The notes under the pieces are model-generated. The model was not told the DNA's origin. It saw only the letters and a program-made list of their open reading frames with translations, and did no database searches. Of a stretch of DNA of 64,000 nt, positions 20,655 to 30,429 are shown piece by piece (the first letter of the stretch is position 1; each line of letters begins with the position of its first letter). The position numbers and the translations under genes are program-made. Source of the stretch: Variovorax saccharolyticus (GTDB taxonomy: Bacteria; Pseudomonadota; Gammaproteobacteria; Burkholderiales; Burkholderiaceae_C); NCBI RefSeq assembly GCF_030316765.1, contig NZ_JASZYT010000001.1, positions 558,001-622,000 on the forward strand. The letters run 5' to 3'.

Positions 20655-20694
20655 CGCCTTTTTGCTGCCCCTGCCGGGGCAAGCCGGAGGCGGG

Positions 20695-21570
20695 CTACAA
20701 CTTGTAGAAGGTCTTGATGTAATCCCAGGCGTCCTGGGGCGCGTCGACGTACTCGATCAGCTTGACGTCGTTCGGCGAGATCACGCCTTCTTCCGCCAGG
20801 AAATCGAAATTGATCAGCTGCTTCCAGTAGTCCGAGCCGAACAGCACGATCGGCACCGGCTTGGCCTTCTTGGTCTGCACCAGCGTGATGACCTCGAACA
20901 GCTCGTCGAGCGTGCCGAAGCCGCCCGGGAAGGCCACCAGCGCCTTCGCCCGCATCATGAAATGCATCTTGCGGATCGCGAAGTAGTGGAACTTGAAGCT
21001 CAGCGCCGGCGTCACGTACGGGTTGGCTTCCTCTTCCATTGGCAGCGCGATCGCGAGCCCGACCGAGAGGCCGCCGCCTTCGTAGGCGCCGCGGTTGGCG
21101 GCCTGCATGATGCCGGGCCCGCCGCCGGTGCAGACGAAGAGCTTGTCCTGGGGCTCACGGTCGTTGCTGTACTGCGCCACCAGCTTGCCGAAGGCGCGCG
21201 CCTTTTCGTAGTAGTGCGAGCTGCGCGCCAGCTTGCGCCAGCGGTCGGCCGCCACGCTGTCGCCGGCGGCATCGGCCTGCGCGATCAGCGCGCCCGATTC
21301 CTCCTCGCTGCGAAAGCGCGCGCTGCCGAACACGACCACCGTGTTCTCGATGCCGTGGGCGCGCATCTCGAGGTCGGGTTTCATGAGTTCGAGCTGCATG
21401 CGCAGACCGCGGGTTTCGCGCCGCAGCAGGAACTCGGGATCGGCGAAGGCCAGTCGCGAGGGGTCGGTGTGCAGCGGCAGCCCCTTGTCCGAATGGGCCT
21501 GCAGGGTGGCCCAGGCGTCGGCCAGCCGCTTGTCGTGAAGGTCGTGGGTGCGGTTGTTGTCCATGGTCAT
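20695..21570 (-). CDS. LOG family protein (putative cytokinin riboside 5'-monophosphate phosphoribohydrolase)
   Basis: 291 residues, longer than the roughly 190-residue core LOG enzymes because of an N-terminal extension of about 90 residues. The family motifs GGGPGIMQAANRGA and PGGFGTLDELFEVITL are both present, and these bind the nucleotide phosphate. LOG enzymes cleave nucleoside 5'-monophosphates into base and ribose phosphate; many bacterial members act on AMP. The long form is common in proteobacteria. Two in-frame ATGs lie at 21570 and 21564. No link to the neighbouring efp gene is implied. Confidence 0.88.
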   Translation of the reverse strand: MTMDNNRTHDLHDKRLADAWATLQAHSDKGLPLHTDPSRLAFADPEFLLRRETRGLRMQLELMKPDLEMRAHGIENTVVVFGSARFRSEEESGALIAQADAAGDSVAADRWRKLARSSHYYEKARAFGKLVAQYSNDREPQDKLFVCTGGGPGIMQAANRGAYEGGGLSVGLAIALPMEEEANPYVTPALSFKFHYFAIRKMHFMMRAKALVAFPGGFGTLDELFEVITLVQTKKAKPVPIVLFGSDYWKQLINFDFLAEEGVISPNDVKLIEYVDAPQDAWDYIKTFYKL

Positions 21571-21647
21571 GCAGGAATAACGGTAATGGATTGTGCGCGT
21601 TGCAGGATCCGGGCCCGGCTGTTAAGAATATTCGGGAACAAATACGC

Positions 21648-21673
21648 AAAAAGGCTCCCGCAGGAGCCTTTTT
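21648..21673 (-). terminator. Rho-independent terminator of efp
   Basis: Perfect 11-bp stem AAAAAGGCTCC/GGAGCCTTTTT around a CGCA loop, with a T run on the minus strand. It lies 19 bp beyond the efp stop and is symmetrical enough to work in both directions. Confidence 0.88.
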
Positions 21674-21692
21674 CGTGTCGAAGACCGGTCGA

Positions 21693-22247
21693 TCAGACGC
21701 GCTTGCGGTATTCGCCGGTGCGGGTGTCGATTTCGATCTTGTCGCCCTGGGCGACGAACAGCGGCACGCCGATCTCGAAGCCGGTCGAGATCTTGGCCGG
21801 CTTCATGACCTTGCCCGAGGTGTCGCCCTTGACGGCCGGCTCGGTCCAGGTGATTTCGCGCTCGACGCTGGTCGGCAGTTCGACCGAGATCGCCTTGCCG
21901 TCGTAGAACACCACTTCGACCGGCATGCCGTCTTCGAGGTAGTTGAGCGAGTCGCCCATGTTCTCGGCTTCGACTTCGTACTGGTTGTACTCGGTGTCCA
22001 TGCAGACGTACATCGGGTCGGCGAAGTAGGAATAGGTGCACTCCTTCTTGTCGAGCACGATCTGGTCGATCTTGTCGTCGGCCTTGAAGACGACTTCGGT
22101 GTTGAAGTTGGCGATCAGGCTCTTGAGCTTCATGCGCACGGTGGCGGAATTGCGGCCGCCGCGGCTGTATTCGGTCTTCAGCACGACCATCGGGTCCTTG
22201 CCATGCATGATCACGTTGCCAGCGCGGATTTCTTGAGCGATTTTCAT
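21693..22247 (-). CDS. efp: Translation elongation factor P (Arg32, rhamnosylation type)
   Basis: 184 residues with the three beta-barrel domains of EF-P. It rescues ribosomes stalled at proline stretches. The tip of domain I reads [13 protein letters not shown], which puts Arg at position 32 instead of the Lys34 modified by EpmA in E. coli. Arg32 is the residue rhamnosylated by EarP, and an EarP gene lies directly upstream on the same strand. The ATG at 22247 ([11 protein letters not shown]) is the conserved start; an in-frame ATG at 22310 would add 21 residues. The proline-rich TonB in this window is the kind of protein that needs EF-P. Confidence 0.97.
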   Translation of the reverse strand: MKIAQEIRAGNVIMHGKDPMVVLKTEYSRGGRNSATVRMKLKSLIANFNTEVVFKADDKIDQIVLDKKECTYSYFADPMYVCMDTEYNQYEVEAENMGDSLNYLEDGMPVEVVFYDGKAISVELPTSVEREITWTEPAVKGDTSGKVMKPAKISTGFEIGVPLFVAQGDKIEIDTRTGEYRKRV

Positions 22248-22389
22248 AAACAGGGTCTCTGGATGTTGGCCGCTCGTGCACTGTAGGGCTCGGCCCTCTG
22301 GCGCATTCACCGCGGCGGGTTCAGCGGAAGCTTCGACGGCACGGCCAGCGGGGCTGGCGCGGCGTCGGAATTCCGCAAAGCCCGCAATT

Positions 22390-23460
22390 TTAGCTTTTTT
22401 GGGCGATGAATCTTCGCAATCGGGTCAAAAGGTCGTCTTGGGCGAGCAGCCGGGTGCGCGCCGCCAGGGTGACGCCGCCCCAGGACGCGAGCATCGCCGG
22501 GTCCAGCGCCGGCAGTTCGCCGCTGCCGATGCCGCTCCACGCGTGGTGGAAGCCGCGCAGCGAAGGCGGCGCCTCCAGCCAGTCCAGGAAGGCGTTGAGC
22601 TTCTCGTGGTGGGCGTCGTCGTCCTGCGGATAGATCTGCCAGACGAAGGGCGCTCCGGCCCACAGCGCGCGCACCAGCGAATCCTCGCCGCGCACGAAGT
22701 TCAGGTCGCAGGCCCAGAGCAGGTGGTCGAATTCCGGTTGTGGCAGGGCGGGCAGCCAGTGGATGGCGAGCGCGCCGCGCTGCGCCGGGCCCGGCGGCAG
22801 CGCGGCGCTGGCGCGCCCGGCCGTGACCAGCAGCCGGGTCGGTTCGGCCGCGCGCTCGAACTGCGCCAGCAGCGCCGCCAGGGCTTTGGGTTCGTAGCAG
22901 AAAAGCGAGACCAGACGCTCGCCTCGCCAGGCGATGCCATGTCGCTGCAGCCAGGCGGCGCGATCGAAACGCTCGCGCCGTGCCAGCAGATCGGGTTCGC
23001 GCAGCAGGCCCCCGGTGCGCTCGGTGAAGCCCGGGTAAAAGAAGTGCTTCGTCAGGCCGGCGCCGGGCTCCCGGAAGACGGGGGAGGGCAGGCCATGCAG
23101 GCGTTCGACGTAGGGCTCCGCCGAGAGGTATTCGAGGTTGATCCAGCGGCGGCTGGCACCGTCCCGTTGCCTTTCCTCGGCGAAGCGGGCCACGGCCTCG
23201 GGCGCGGGGTCGCAGCCGAAGGCCTCGACCAGCACGTCCGGCGCCGGGGCGTCGGCGGCGGCCCGCGCCGCGTCGGCCGGGTTCCAGCGCACCACCGAGA
23301 CACCCTCGCAGCCGCCGGGCGCCATCCAGGCCAGCGCCGCCGGGTCGTCGATCCAGAGCCGCACCGCGTCGCCTTCCCCGGCCAGCGCGCACGCCAGCCG
23401 CCAGCAGACGCCGACGTCGCCATGGTTGTCGATCACCTTGCAGAAAATGTCCCAGTGCAT
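22390..23460 (-). CDS. earP: EF-P arginine rhamnosyltransferase
   Basis: 356 residues. EarP transfers rhamnose from dTDP-rhamnose to Arg32 of EF-P. The N-terminus [23 protein letters not shown] holds the two conserved aspartates (D11 and D15 here), and the C-terminal half has [20 protein letters not shown] with the catalytic Glu followed by [13 protein letters not shown]. The ATG at 23460 gives this conserved N-terminus; longer in-frame starts are not homologous. It sits 142 bp upstream of efp on the same strand, the usual earP-efp order. The frame is free of the Lys-modifying EpmA system. Confidence 0.95.
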   Translation of the reverse strand: MHWDIFCKVIDNHGDVGVCWRLACALAGEGDAVRLWIDDPAALAWMAPGGCEGVSVVRWNPADAARAAADAPAPDVLVEAFGCDPAPEAVARFAEERQRDGASRRWINLEYLSAEPYVERLHGLPSPVFREPGAGLTKHFFYPGFTERTGGLLREPDLLARRERFDRAAWLQRHGIAWRGERLVSLFCYEPKALAALLAQFERAAEPTRLLVTAGRASAALPPGPAQRGALAIHWLPALPQPEFDHLLWACDLNFVRGEDSLVRALWAGAPFVWQIYPQDDDAHHEKLNAFLDWLEAPPSLRGFHHAWSGIGSGELPALDPAMLASWGGVTLAARTRLLAQDDLLTRLRRFIAQKS

Positions 23461-23509
23461 CGCGGGATACTCTACAGCCCTCCACATGAAGACACCGGAG
23501 ACAGCCCCC

Positions 23510-23992
23510 ATGTCACAACATTCGGCCGATATCCTCTGGCAGCGCGGCGACCAGGATTTCCTCGGCAACCGCTACAGCCGCCGCCACACCATCCGATTCG
23601 ACGGCGGCGCCGAATGGCTGGGCTCGTCCTCGCCGCACGTGGTGCCGCTGCCGCTGTCGGACGCCGCCGCGGTCGATCCCGAAGAGGCCTTCGTCGCTTC
23701 GCTGTCGAGCTGCCACATGCTGTGGTTCCTGTCGATCGCGGCCTCGCGCGGCTTCTGCGTCGAGCGCTATGCCGATCACGCCAGCGGCAAGATGGGCAGC
23801 AATGCCGAAGGGAAGATCGCGATGACGGTCGTCACGCTGCGTCCCGAGGTGCAGTTCTCGGGCGAGAGCCTGCCGACGCCGGAGCAGCACGAGGCCATGC
23901 ACCATTCGGCGCACGACCAGTGCTTCATCGCCAACTCCGTCAAGACCGATGTGCGCTGCGAGCCGGTGCTGGCCGCCGCCACGCCACAATAA
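23510..23992 (+). CDS. OsmC family peroxide/osmotic-stress protein
   Basis: 160 residues of the OsmC/Ohr fold. [23 protein letters not shown] carries the first conserved Cys in the SSCHM motif typical of the YhfA/OsmC-like branch; the second redox Cys lies in the C-terminal part ([14 protein letters not shown]). The family reduces organic hydroperoxides with a Cys pair. ATG 23510 was chosen with GGAG nine bases upstream; an in-frame ATG at 23486 adds eight residues. It is divergent from earP and lies five bases before uvrC. Confidence 0.87.
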   Translation: MSQHSADILWQRGDQDFLGNRYSRRHTIRFDGGAEWLGSSSPHVVPLPLSDAAAVDPEEAFVASLSSCHMLWFLSIAASRGFCVERYADHASGKMGSNAEGKIAMTVVTLRPEVQFSGESLPTPEQHEAMHHSAHDQCFIANSVKTDVRCEPVLAAATPQ

Positions 23993-23997
23993 AGACG

Positions 23998-25962
23998 ATG
24001 TCAGAGACCCGACCCGCGCATTCCGACCAACTGCTCAGCGAAGTCGCGGCCTTGCCGCAGCTGCCCGGCGTCTACCGCTATTTCGATGCGGCGGGGGCGG
24101 TGCTCTACGTCGGCAAGGCGCGCAACCTGAAGAAGCGCGTCGCGAACTACTTCCAGAAGAGCCACGGCGGCACGCGCATCGGCCACATGATCTCGAAGAT
24201 CGTCCGCATGGAGACCACGGTGGTGCGCTCCGAGGCCGAGGCGCTGCTGCTCGAGAACAACCTGATCAAGTCGCTCAAGCCGCGCTACAACATTCTTTTT
24301 CGCGACGACAAGAGCTACCCCTATCTCAAGATCGCGTCGCACCAGTTCCCCAGGCTGGCCTACTACCGGGGCTCGGTCGATCGCAAGCACCGCTACTTCG
24401 GCCCGTACCCCAGCGCCTGGGCGGTGAAGGAATCGATCCAGCTGCTGCAGAAAGTCTTCAAGCTGCGCACCTGCGAAGACACGGTCTACGCCAACCGCGC
24501 CCGGCCCTGCCTGCTCTACCAGATCAAGCGTTGCACCGCGCCCTGCGTCGGCCACATCACGCCCGAGGCCTATGCCCAGGAAGTGGCCAACGCCGAGGCC
24601 TTCCTGATGGGTGACACGCAGGCCGTGCTGACCCAGCTCGAGGCCCGGATGATGGCGCACGCCGAGAAGCTGCAGTTCGAGCAGGCGGCCGAGCTCCGCA
24701 ACCAGATGTCGGCACTGTCGCGCGTGCTGCACCAGCAGTCGATCGAGATCGCCTCCGACAAGGACGTCGACATCCTGGCGGTCAAGGTGCAGGGCGGCAA
24801 GGCTTGCGTGAACCTCGCCATGGTGCGCGGCGGCCGGCATTTGGGCGACCGCGCCTACTTCCCGGTGCACGTCGAGGATGCGACGCAGATGCAGCACGCG
24901 GAGGTGGAGGGCGACGAGACGCCGCCGCCGGCCGATGCGGTCGAGGTGCAGGTGCTGGAGGCCTTCATTGCGCAGCACTACATCGACGTCCCGGTGCCGG
25001 CCACGCTGGTGCTCAGCGAACTCGTGAGCCGCGAGCTCATCGAGGCCGTGTCGCAGCAATCGGGCGCGCGCATCACGGCCGTGTTCCAGCCGCGCGAGCA
25101 GCGCCGCCATTGGCTCGAGATGGCCAGCAAGAACGCCGGGCTGCAATTGGCCCGCCTGCTGGCCGAGGAAGGCTCGCAGCAGGCCCGTACGCGGGCGCTG
25201 GTCGATGCGCTGGAGCTGGCGCCCGACGACCTCGACAATTTCCGCGTCGAGTGCTTCGACATCTCGCACACCGCGGGCGAGGCGACGCAGGCCTCGTGCG
25301 TGGTGTTCGAACACCATGCGATGCAGAACCGCGAGTATCGGCGCTACAACATCGAGGGCATCACGCCGGGCGACGACTACGCGGCGATGCGCCAGGTGCT
25401 GCACCGCCGCTACGGCAAACTGGCCGAGGCGATGGCCGCCGAGACCGATGCGCCGCCGGCGGGCGATGCCGGCGGCGTCGGCAGCGACGCGAAGCCCGGC
25501 ACGCGCTCGGCGCGCATGCCCGAGCTGGTGCTGGTCGACGGCGGCAAGGGCCAGGTGTCGATGGCGCGCGAGGTCTTCACCGAGCTGGGCCTGCCGCTGT
25601 CGCTGATCGTCGGCGTCGAGAAGGGGGAGGGCCGCAAGGTCGGCCTCGAAGAGCTGGTGTTCGCCGACGGCCGCGACAAGGTGTATCTCGGCCGCGATTC
25701 GGCGGCGCTGATGCTGGTGGCGCAGATCCGCGACGAGGCGCACCGCTTCGCCATCACCGGCATGCGCGCCAAGCGCGCCAAGGTGCGGGTCGGCGGCAGC
25801 CAGCTCGAGGACATCCCGGGCATCGGACCCAAGCGGCGCGCGAGGCTGCTGCAGCGATTCGGGGGCATCCGCGGCGTGGCGGCGGCAAGCGTCGAGGACA
25901 TCGCGTCGGTCGACGGCATCGCATTCGACCTGGCCGAAGAGATCTACCGCGCGCTGCATTGA
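23998..25962 (+). CDS. uvrC: Excinuclease ABC subunit C
   Basis: 654 residues. UvrC makes both incisions around DNA damage marked by UvrAB. In order: the GIY-YIG nuclease domain (LPGVYRYF then [18 protein letters not shown], about residues 25-100), the UVR/UvrB-binding motif ([25 protein letters not shown], about 210-245), the RNase H-like C-terminal nuclease ([19 protein letters not shown] and [11 protein letters not shown]) and the helix-hairpin-helix pair ([20 protein letters not shown]). It is longer than E. coli UvrC because of an insert after [11 protein letters not shown]. The uvrC-pgsA order is widely conserved. Confidence 0.97.
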   Translation: MSETRPAHSDQLLSEVAALPQLPGVYRYFDAAGAVLYVGKARNLKKRVANYFQKSHGGTRIGHMISKIVRMETTVVRSEAEALLLENNLIKSLKPRYNILFRDDKSYPYLKIASHQFPRLAYYRGSVDRKHRYFGPYPSAWAVKESIQLLQKVFKLRTCEDTVYANRARPCLLYQIKRCTAPCVGHITPEAYAQEVANAEAFLMGDTQAVLTQLEARMMAHAEKLQFEQAAELRNQMSALSRVLHQQSIEIASDKDVDILAVKVQGGKACVNLAMVRGGRHLGDRAYFPVHVEDATQMQHAEVEGDETPPPADAVEVQVLEAFIAQHYIDVPVPATLVLSELVSRELIEAVSQQSGARITAVFQPREQRRHWLEMASKNAGLQLARLLAEEGSQQARTRALVDALELAPDDLDNFRVECFDISHTAGEATQASCVVFEHHAMQNREYRRYNIEGITPGDDYAAMRQVLHRRYGKLAEAMAAETDAPPAGDAGGVGSDAKPGTRSARMPELVLVDGGKGQVSMAREVFTELGLPLSLIVGVEKGEGRKVGLEELVFADGRDKVYLGRDSAALMLVAQIRDEAHRFAITGMRAKRAKVRVGGSQLEDIPGIGPKRRARLLQRFGGIRGVAAASVEDIASVDGIAFDLAEEIYRALH

Positions 25963-26010
25963 ATGGACGCGCAGGCCGCTCTTCGTCGCTGGCCCCTATA
26001 CTCCAGCGCA

Positions 26011-26577
26011 ATGTTCTGGACCTTGCCGACGATCATGACCTGGACGCGCATCGTCGCGATTCCCTTGATCGTGGGCGTGTTCTACCTGCCGATGGCCGAG
26101 CCGATGCGCAACCTGATCGCGACGGTCATGTTCATCGTCTTCGCGGCCACCGACTGGCTCGACGGCTTCCTGGCGCGCCGCCTCAAGCAGACCTCGGCCT
26201 TCGGCGCCTTCCTCGATCCGGTGGCCGACAAGTTCCTGGTCTGCGCCTCGCTGCTGGTGCTGGTCCACCTGAATCGCGCCGATGTCTTCGTCGCACTGAT
26301 CATCATCGGCCGCGAGATCGCGATCTCCGCGCTGCGCGAATGGATGGCGCAGATCGGCGCCAGCAAGAGCGTCGCGGTGCACATGGTCGGCAAGGTCAAG
26401 ACCGTGGTCCAGATGGTCGCGATTCCCTTCCTGCTGTTCGACGGCGTCCTGTTCGGCGTGATCGACACCGGCACCTGGGGCCAGTGGCTGATCTGGATCT
26501 CGGCCGTGCTCACGGTCTGGTCGATGGTCTATTACCTGCAGAAGGCGATCCCCGAAATCCGGGCCCGCGCGAAATGA
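26011..26577 (+). CDS. pgsA: CDP-diacylglycerol-glycerol-3-phosphate 3-phosphatidyltransferase
   Basis: 188 residues with about four to five membrane helices. The CDP-alcohol phosphotransferase motif D-G-x2-A-R-x8-G-x3-D-x3-D is complete in TDWLDGFLARRLKQTSAFGAFLDPVADK. The enzyme makes phosphatidylglycerol phosphate from CDP-diacylglycerol at the inner membrane, the committed step to phosphatidylglycerol and cardiolipin. The ATG at 26011 (MFWTLPTIMTWTR) gives the family N-terminus; in-frame ATGs at 25963 and 26035 are also possible. Its stop overlaps the EamA start (ATGA). Confidence 0.95.
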   Translation: MFWTLPTIMTWTRIVAIPLIVGVFYLPMAEPMRNLIATVMFIVFAATDWLDGFLARRLKQTSAFGAFLDPVADKFLVCASLLVLVHLNRADVFVALIIIGREIAISALREWMAQIGASKSVAVHMVGKVKTVVQMVAIPFLLFDGVLFGVIDTGTWGQWLIWISAVLTVWSMVYYLQKAIPEIRARAK

Positions 26578-27449
26578 GCGCAACGGCCCGCTCGGCGGGC
26601 TGGCTGCGGGCGATGCCGGCGGTCTTCGTGCTGATCTGGAGCACCGGCTTCATCGTGGCGCGCTACGCCATGCCCTATGCGCCGCCGCTCAAGTTCCTCG
26701 CGGTGCGCTATGCGCTCTCCGTGGTCTGCTTCCTGGTCTGGGTGCGCTGGGCCCGGGTCGGCTGGCCGCGCGATCGCGTGCAGTGGGCGCACCTGGCCGT
26801 CACGGGCGTGCTGATGCAGGCCGGCTATCTCGGCGGCGTCTGGGCGGCCGTGCGCGCCGGCATGGGCTCGGGGCTGGTCGCACTGCTGGTCGGCATCCAG
26901 CCGGTGCTGACCGCGATCTGGCTGTCGATGCGGGGCGGCACCATCACACGCGTGCAATGGGCCGGGCTCTTCCTGGGCTTCGCGGGGCTGGTGATGGTGG
27001 TCTCGCGCAAGCTCGGGCAGGGCGGGGAGGTGAGCCTGCTCACCATGTCGCTGGCGCTCACCGCCTTGTTCTCGATCACGGCCGGCACGCTCTACCAGAA
27101 GCGCTTCCTCGCGCCCTGCGACGTCCGCAGCGCGAGCGCGATCCAGCTCGGGGCGGCGCTGCTCGTGACCTTGCCCTTTGCCGCCATAGAACCCGACGCC
27201 ATCGATTGGAACCTGGCCTCCGGCGGGGCCATGGCCTGGTCGGTGCTGGCGCTGTCCCTGGGCGGCAGTTCGCTGCTCTACATGCTGATCCAGCGCGGCA
27301 CCGCCACCGCGGTGACCAGCCTGCTCTACCTGGTTCCACCGTGCACCGCCGTGATGGCCTGGCTGCTGTTCTCGGAGCCGATCACCGTCGTGACCCTGGC
27401 GGGCATCGCGATCACCGCCGTGGGTGTCAGCCTGGTCGTCAGGAGCTGA
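26574..27449 (+). CDS. EamA/DMT superfamily transporter
   Basis: 291 residues with ten hydrophobic helices forming two EamA repeats (about residues 15-140 and 155-290). PAVFVLIWSTGFIVARYAMPYAPPL is the typical first helix of RhaT/YdcZ-like drug/metabolite exporters. Its substrate is unknown. The ATG overlaps the pgsA stop by four bases. The 3' end overlaps the convergent LysR gene by 11 bp. Confidence 0.88.
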   Translation: MSATARSAGWLRAMPAVFVLIWSTGFIVARYAMPYAPPLKFLAVRYALSVVCFLVWVRWARVGWPRDRVQWAHLAVTGVLMQAGYLGGVWAAVRAGMGSGLVALLVGIQPVLTAIWLSMRGGTITRVQWAGLFLGFAGLVMVVSRKLGQGGEVSLLTMSLALTALFSITAGTLYQKRFLAPCDVRSASAIQLGAALLVTLPFAAIEPDAIDWNLASGGAMAWSVLALSLGGSSLLYMLIQRGTATAVTSLLYLVPPCTAVMAWLLFSEPITVVTLAGIAITAVGVSLVVRS

Positions 27450-28383
27450 GCTGCTTCCAGGGTTCGCCGCGGAAGCGCTCGACCAGGAAATCGATCAGCA
27501 GCCGGACGCGGCGTGGCGTCTTCGGCCGCCAGGGCGCCACCCACTGGATGTCCGCATCGGGCATCGCGAACTGGGGCAGCACGCGCACCAGCTCTCCCGA
27601 GGCCAGCCGTGGAGCGATGTCCCACAGGCTGCGCAGCATGATGCCGCGGCCGGCCAGGCACCAGTCGCGCGCCATCTCGCCCGAATTGCTCGACAGCGGT
27701 CCGCGCACGCGCACCCGTGCGGTCGTGCCGTCCCGCGCGTGGCGCAAGGTCCAGAGCGCGAACTCGCGCTCGTTGCCGTCGCTGTTCTCGCGCACCACCA
27801 GGCAGTCGTGGGAGGCCAGTGCGGCGACGTCCGCCGGTGTGCCGCGTCGGGCGAGATAGTCGGGGCTCGCGGCCAGTACCCGCTGGTTGCGCGCGATCCG
27901 GCGGGTGACCCAGTCCCCCGCGCGCCGGTGCTGCGGCGCCCACAGCCAGATCCCGCCGTCGAATCCCTCGGCACCGAGATCGGGCAAGGTCTCGGCCAGC
28001 ATCAGCTGGATCTCCAGCCCGGGGTGCCGCTGGTTGAAGTCCGCCAGCGCCGGGCCGAGCCAGCGACGGCCGAAGCCGAAGGTGCCGACCAGCCGCACCG
28101 TTCCGCCGAGTTCGCTCTGCCGTTCGCCGAGCTCGTTCTCGAGCGCGGCGAAGCCATCGAGCAGGGCCTTGGCATGCTGGCACACCGCTTCGCCTTCGGC
28201 GGTGGCGCTGAGGCGGCGCGTCGTGCGCTCGAACAGCCGCTGGCCGAGCCGAAGCTCGAGCGCGGCCAGCCGCTTGGTCACGACCGATGGCACCACGTCG
28301 AGCGCAGCCGCGGCGCCGGCCAGGCTGCCGCGGCCGCGGATCGCCATCACGAGCTCCAGGTCACTGCGGTCCATTGCTGCCAT
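27439..28383 (-). CDS. LysR family transcriptional regulator
   Basis: 314 residues. N-terminal winged helix (MDRSDLELVMAIRGRGSLAGAAAALDVVPSVVTKRLAALE) and a LysR substrate-binding domain (about 95-300). In-frame ATGs at 28383 and 28374; the second begins the usual N-terminus. It is transcribed away from the dehalogenase-like hydrolase with 66 bp between starts, so it probably regulates that gene and the tartrate-dehydrogenase-like gene behind it. The substrate-binding domain starts with LGGTVRLVGTFGFGRRWLGPAL, typical of regulators of catabolic genes. Confidence 0.88.
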   Translation of the reverse strand: MAAMDRSDLELVMAIRGRGSLAGAAAALDVVPSVVTKRLAALELRLGQRLFERTTRRLSATAEGEAVCQHAKALLDGFAALENELGERQSELGGTVRLVGTFGFGRRWLGPALADFNQRHPGLEIQLMLAETLPDLGAEGFDGGIWLWAPQHRRAGDWVTRRIARNQRVLAASPDYLARRGTPADVAALASHDCLVVRENSDGNEREFALWTLRHARDGTTARVRVRGPLSSNSGEMARDWCLAGRGIMLRSLWDIAPRLASGELVRVLPQFAMPDADIQWVAPWRPKTPRRVRLLIDFLVERFRGEPWKQLSS

Positions 28384-28449
28384 TCAGGAAATTATCAATT
28401 GGCTCATTGTTGCTTGATGCTGCCGGGGCCGCAACGCACAATTCAGTCC

Positions 28450-29340
28450 ATGTTCGATGCCTTCACTTCTTTCGACCTGTCGCGCGACGGCGTTCGCGTG
28501 CATGGCCGCATCGGTGGCAGCGGGGCGCCCCTGCTGCTGCTGCACGGCCATCCGCAGACCCTCGCCAACTGGCATCGCGTGGCGCCTCGGCTGGCGGAGC
28601 AGTTCACGGTGGTGCTGCTCGACCTGCGCGGCTACGGCGATTCGGGCCGGCCGCCGGCCGACGAGGAACATTCGAACTACAGCAAGCGCGAGATGGCGCT
28701 CGACGTGCTGCACGCGATGCGCCAGCTCGGCTTCGCACGCTTCGGCGTGCTGGCGCACGACCGTGGCGCGCGAGTCGCCCACCGGCTGGCCGCCGACCAT
28801 CCCGAGGCGGTCGAGCGCATGATGCTGCTCGACATCGCACCGACCCTGGCGATGTACCGCAACACCTCCGAGGCCTTCGCCCGGGCCTACTGGCACTGGT
28901 TCTTCCTGATCCAGCCGCCGCCGCTGCCCGAGGCGCTGATCGAAGGCGACCCGGTGCGCTACATCCGCAGCGTGATGGGCGGCCGCCATGCGGGCCTTGC
29001 GCCCTTCACGCCCGAAGCGCTGGCCGAGTACGAGCGCTGCGCCGCCATCCCCGGCACCGCGCAGGCCATCTGCGAGGACTACCGCGCCTCGGCCGGCATC
29101 GACCTCGAGCACGATCGGTCCGACATCGCCGCCGGCCGCAAGCTGGCCCAGCCGCTGCGGGTGCTGTGGGGCGAGCACGGCGCGGTCGGGCGGTCCTTCG
29201 ACGTGCTCTCGCTGTGGCGTGATCGCGCCGACGACCTGAGCGGCCTCGCCCTGCCGTGCGGGCACTACATTCCCGAGGAAGCACCGGTCGAATTGCTGGC
29301 CGAGGCGCTTTCCTTCTTCAACGCGAAACCCAAGGATTGA
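28450..29340 (+). CDS. Alpha/beta hydrolase, haloacetate dehalogenase-like
   Basis: 296 residues. The nucleophile elbow reads LAHDRGARVAHRL, with Asp in place of the esterase Ser, and the trailing Arg pair (D-R-x-x-R) is the carboxylate clamp of fluoroacetate dehalogenase. YWHWFF supplies the His-Trp halide-binding pair, CEDYRA the Tyr, and CGHYIPEE the catalytic His. All known determinants of haloacetate dehalogenase are therefore visible, though the natural substrate may be another 2-haloacid or ester. RGYGDSGRP is the usual strand-4 turn. It lies three bases before the tartrate-dehydrogenase-like gene and opposite a LysR regulator. Confidence 0.85.
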   Translation: MFDAFTSFDLSRDGVRVHGRIGGSGAPLLLLHGHPQTLANWHRVAPRLAEQFTVVLLDLRGYGDSGRPPADEEHSNYSKREMALDVLHAMRQLGFARFGVLAHDRGARVAHRLAADHPEAVERMMLLDIAPTLAMYRNTSEAFARAYWHWFFLIQPPPLPEALIEGDPVRYIRSVMGGRHAGLAPFTPEALAEYERCAAIPGTAQAICEDYRASAGIDLEHDRSDIAAGRKLAQPLRVLWGEHGAVGRSFDVLSLWRDRADDLSGLALPCGHYIPEEAPVELLAEALSFFNAKPKD

Positions 29341-29343
29341 GAC

Positions 29344-30429
29344 ATGAGCACCCAACGCATCGCAGTCATCGCCGGCGACGGCATCGGCAAGGAAACCATG
29401 CCCGAGGGCTTGCGCGTGCTCGACGCCGCGAGCCGCAAATTCGGTATCGACCTGAAGTTCGACCACTTCGATTTCTCGAGCTGGGACTACTTCGAGAAGC
29501 ACGGCAAGATGCTGCCCGACGACTGGAAGGATCGGATCGGCGGCCATGACGCGATCTACTTCGGCGCCGTCGGCTGGCCCGAGAAGATCGCCGACCACGT
29601 CTCGCTGTGGGGTTCGCTGCTGCTGTTCAGGCGCGAGTTCGACCAATACATCAACCTCAGGCCGGCGCGCCTGATGCCCGGCATCGTGGCGCCGGTGGTG
29701 CGGCGCGACGGCAAGCCGCGCGAACCCGGCGAGATCGACATGTACATCGTGCGCGAGAACACCGAGGGCGAGTATTCGAGCATCGGCGGGCGCATGTACG
29801 AAGGCACGCCGCGCGAGATCGTGATCCAGGAAACCGTGATGTCGCGCATCGGCGTCGACCGGGTGCTCAAGTTCGCCTTCGAACTCGCCCAGTCGCGGCC
29901 CAAGAAGCATCTCACGAGCGCCACCAAGTCGAACGGCATCTCGATCACCATGCCCTACTGGGACGAGCGCGTGGCGGCGATGGCCAAGAGCTATCCGGGC
30001 GTCACGCTGGACAAGTTCCACATCGACATCCTGACCGCGCACTTCGTGCAGCGGCCCGACTTCTTCGACGTCGTCGTGGCGAGCAACCTGTTCGGCGACA
30101 TCCTCTCCGACCTCGGGCCGGCCTGCACCGGCACCATCGGCATCGCGCCGAGCGCCAACCTGAACCCCGAGCGCACGACGCCGTCGCTGTTCGAGCCGGT
30201 GCACGGTTCGGCGCCGGACATCGCCGGCAAGGGCATCGCGAACCCGATCGGCCAGATCTGGTGCGGCGCGATGATGCTCGAATTCCTCGGCCACAAGGCG
30301 GCGCACGACGCCATCCTGGCGGCGATCGAGAAGGTGCTGGCGCCCGGCAGCGGCGCGCCGCGCACGCCGGACATCGGCGGAACCGCGGGGACGGCGGATC
30401 TGGGCAAAGCCATTGCCCAGGTGCTTTGA
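29344..30429 (+). CDS. Tartrate dehydrogenase-like beta-decarboxylating dehydrogenase
   Basis: 361 residues of the isocitrate/isopropylmalate dehydrogenase family. IAVIAGDGIGKE is the nucleotide-proximal N-terminus; FDQYINLRPARL supplies substrate-binding Arg, YIVRENTEGEYSSIGG the family loop, and VVASNLFGDILSDLGPACTGTIGIAPSANL the metal-binding aspartates. The FGAVGWP and Y-S-S-I-G-G wording matches tartrate dehydrogenase/D-malate decarboxylase rather than LeuB. It oxidises tartrate or D-malate with NAD+ and Mn2+/Mg2+. It follows the hydrolase by three bases and is likely cotranscribed. Which of the substrates it uses is not decidable here. Confidence 0.87.
   Translation: MSTQRIAVIAGDGIGKETMPEGLRVLDAASRKFGIDLKFDHFDFSSWDYFEKHGKMLPDDWKDRIGGHDAIYFGAVGWPEKIADHVSLWGSLLLFRREFDQYINLRPARLMPGIVAPVVRRDGKPREPGEIDMYIVRENTEGEYSSIGGRMYEGTPREIVIQETVMSRIGVDRVLKFAFELAQSRPKKHLTSATKSNGISITMPYWDERVAAMAKSYPGVTLDKFHIDILTAHFVQRPDFFDVVVASNLFGDILSDLGPACTGTIGIAPSANLNPERTTPSLFEPVHGSAPDIAGKGIANPIGQIWCGAMMLEFLGHKAAHDAILAAIEKVLAPGSGAPRTPDIGGTAGTADLGKAIAQVL

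Noticed and set aside
20655-20694. Terminator between the MFS and LOG genes
   Set aside because: A TGCCCC/GGGGCA dyad is present, but no T run follows on either strand.
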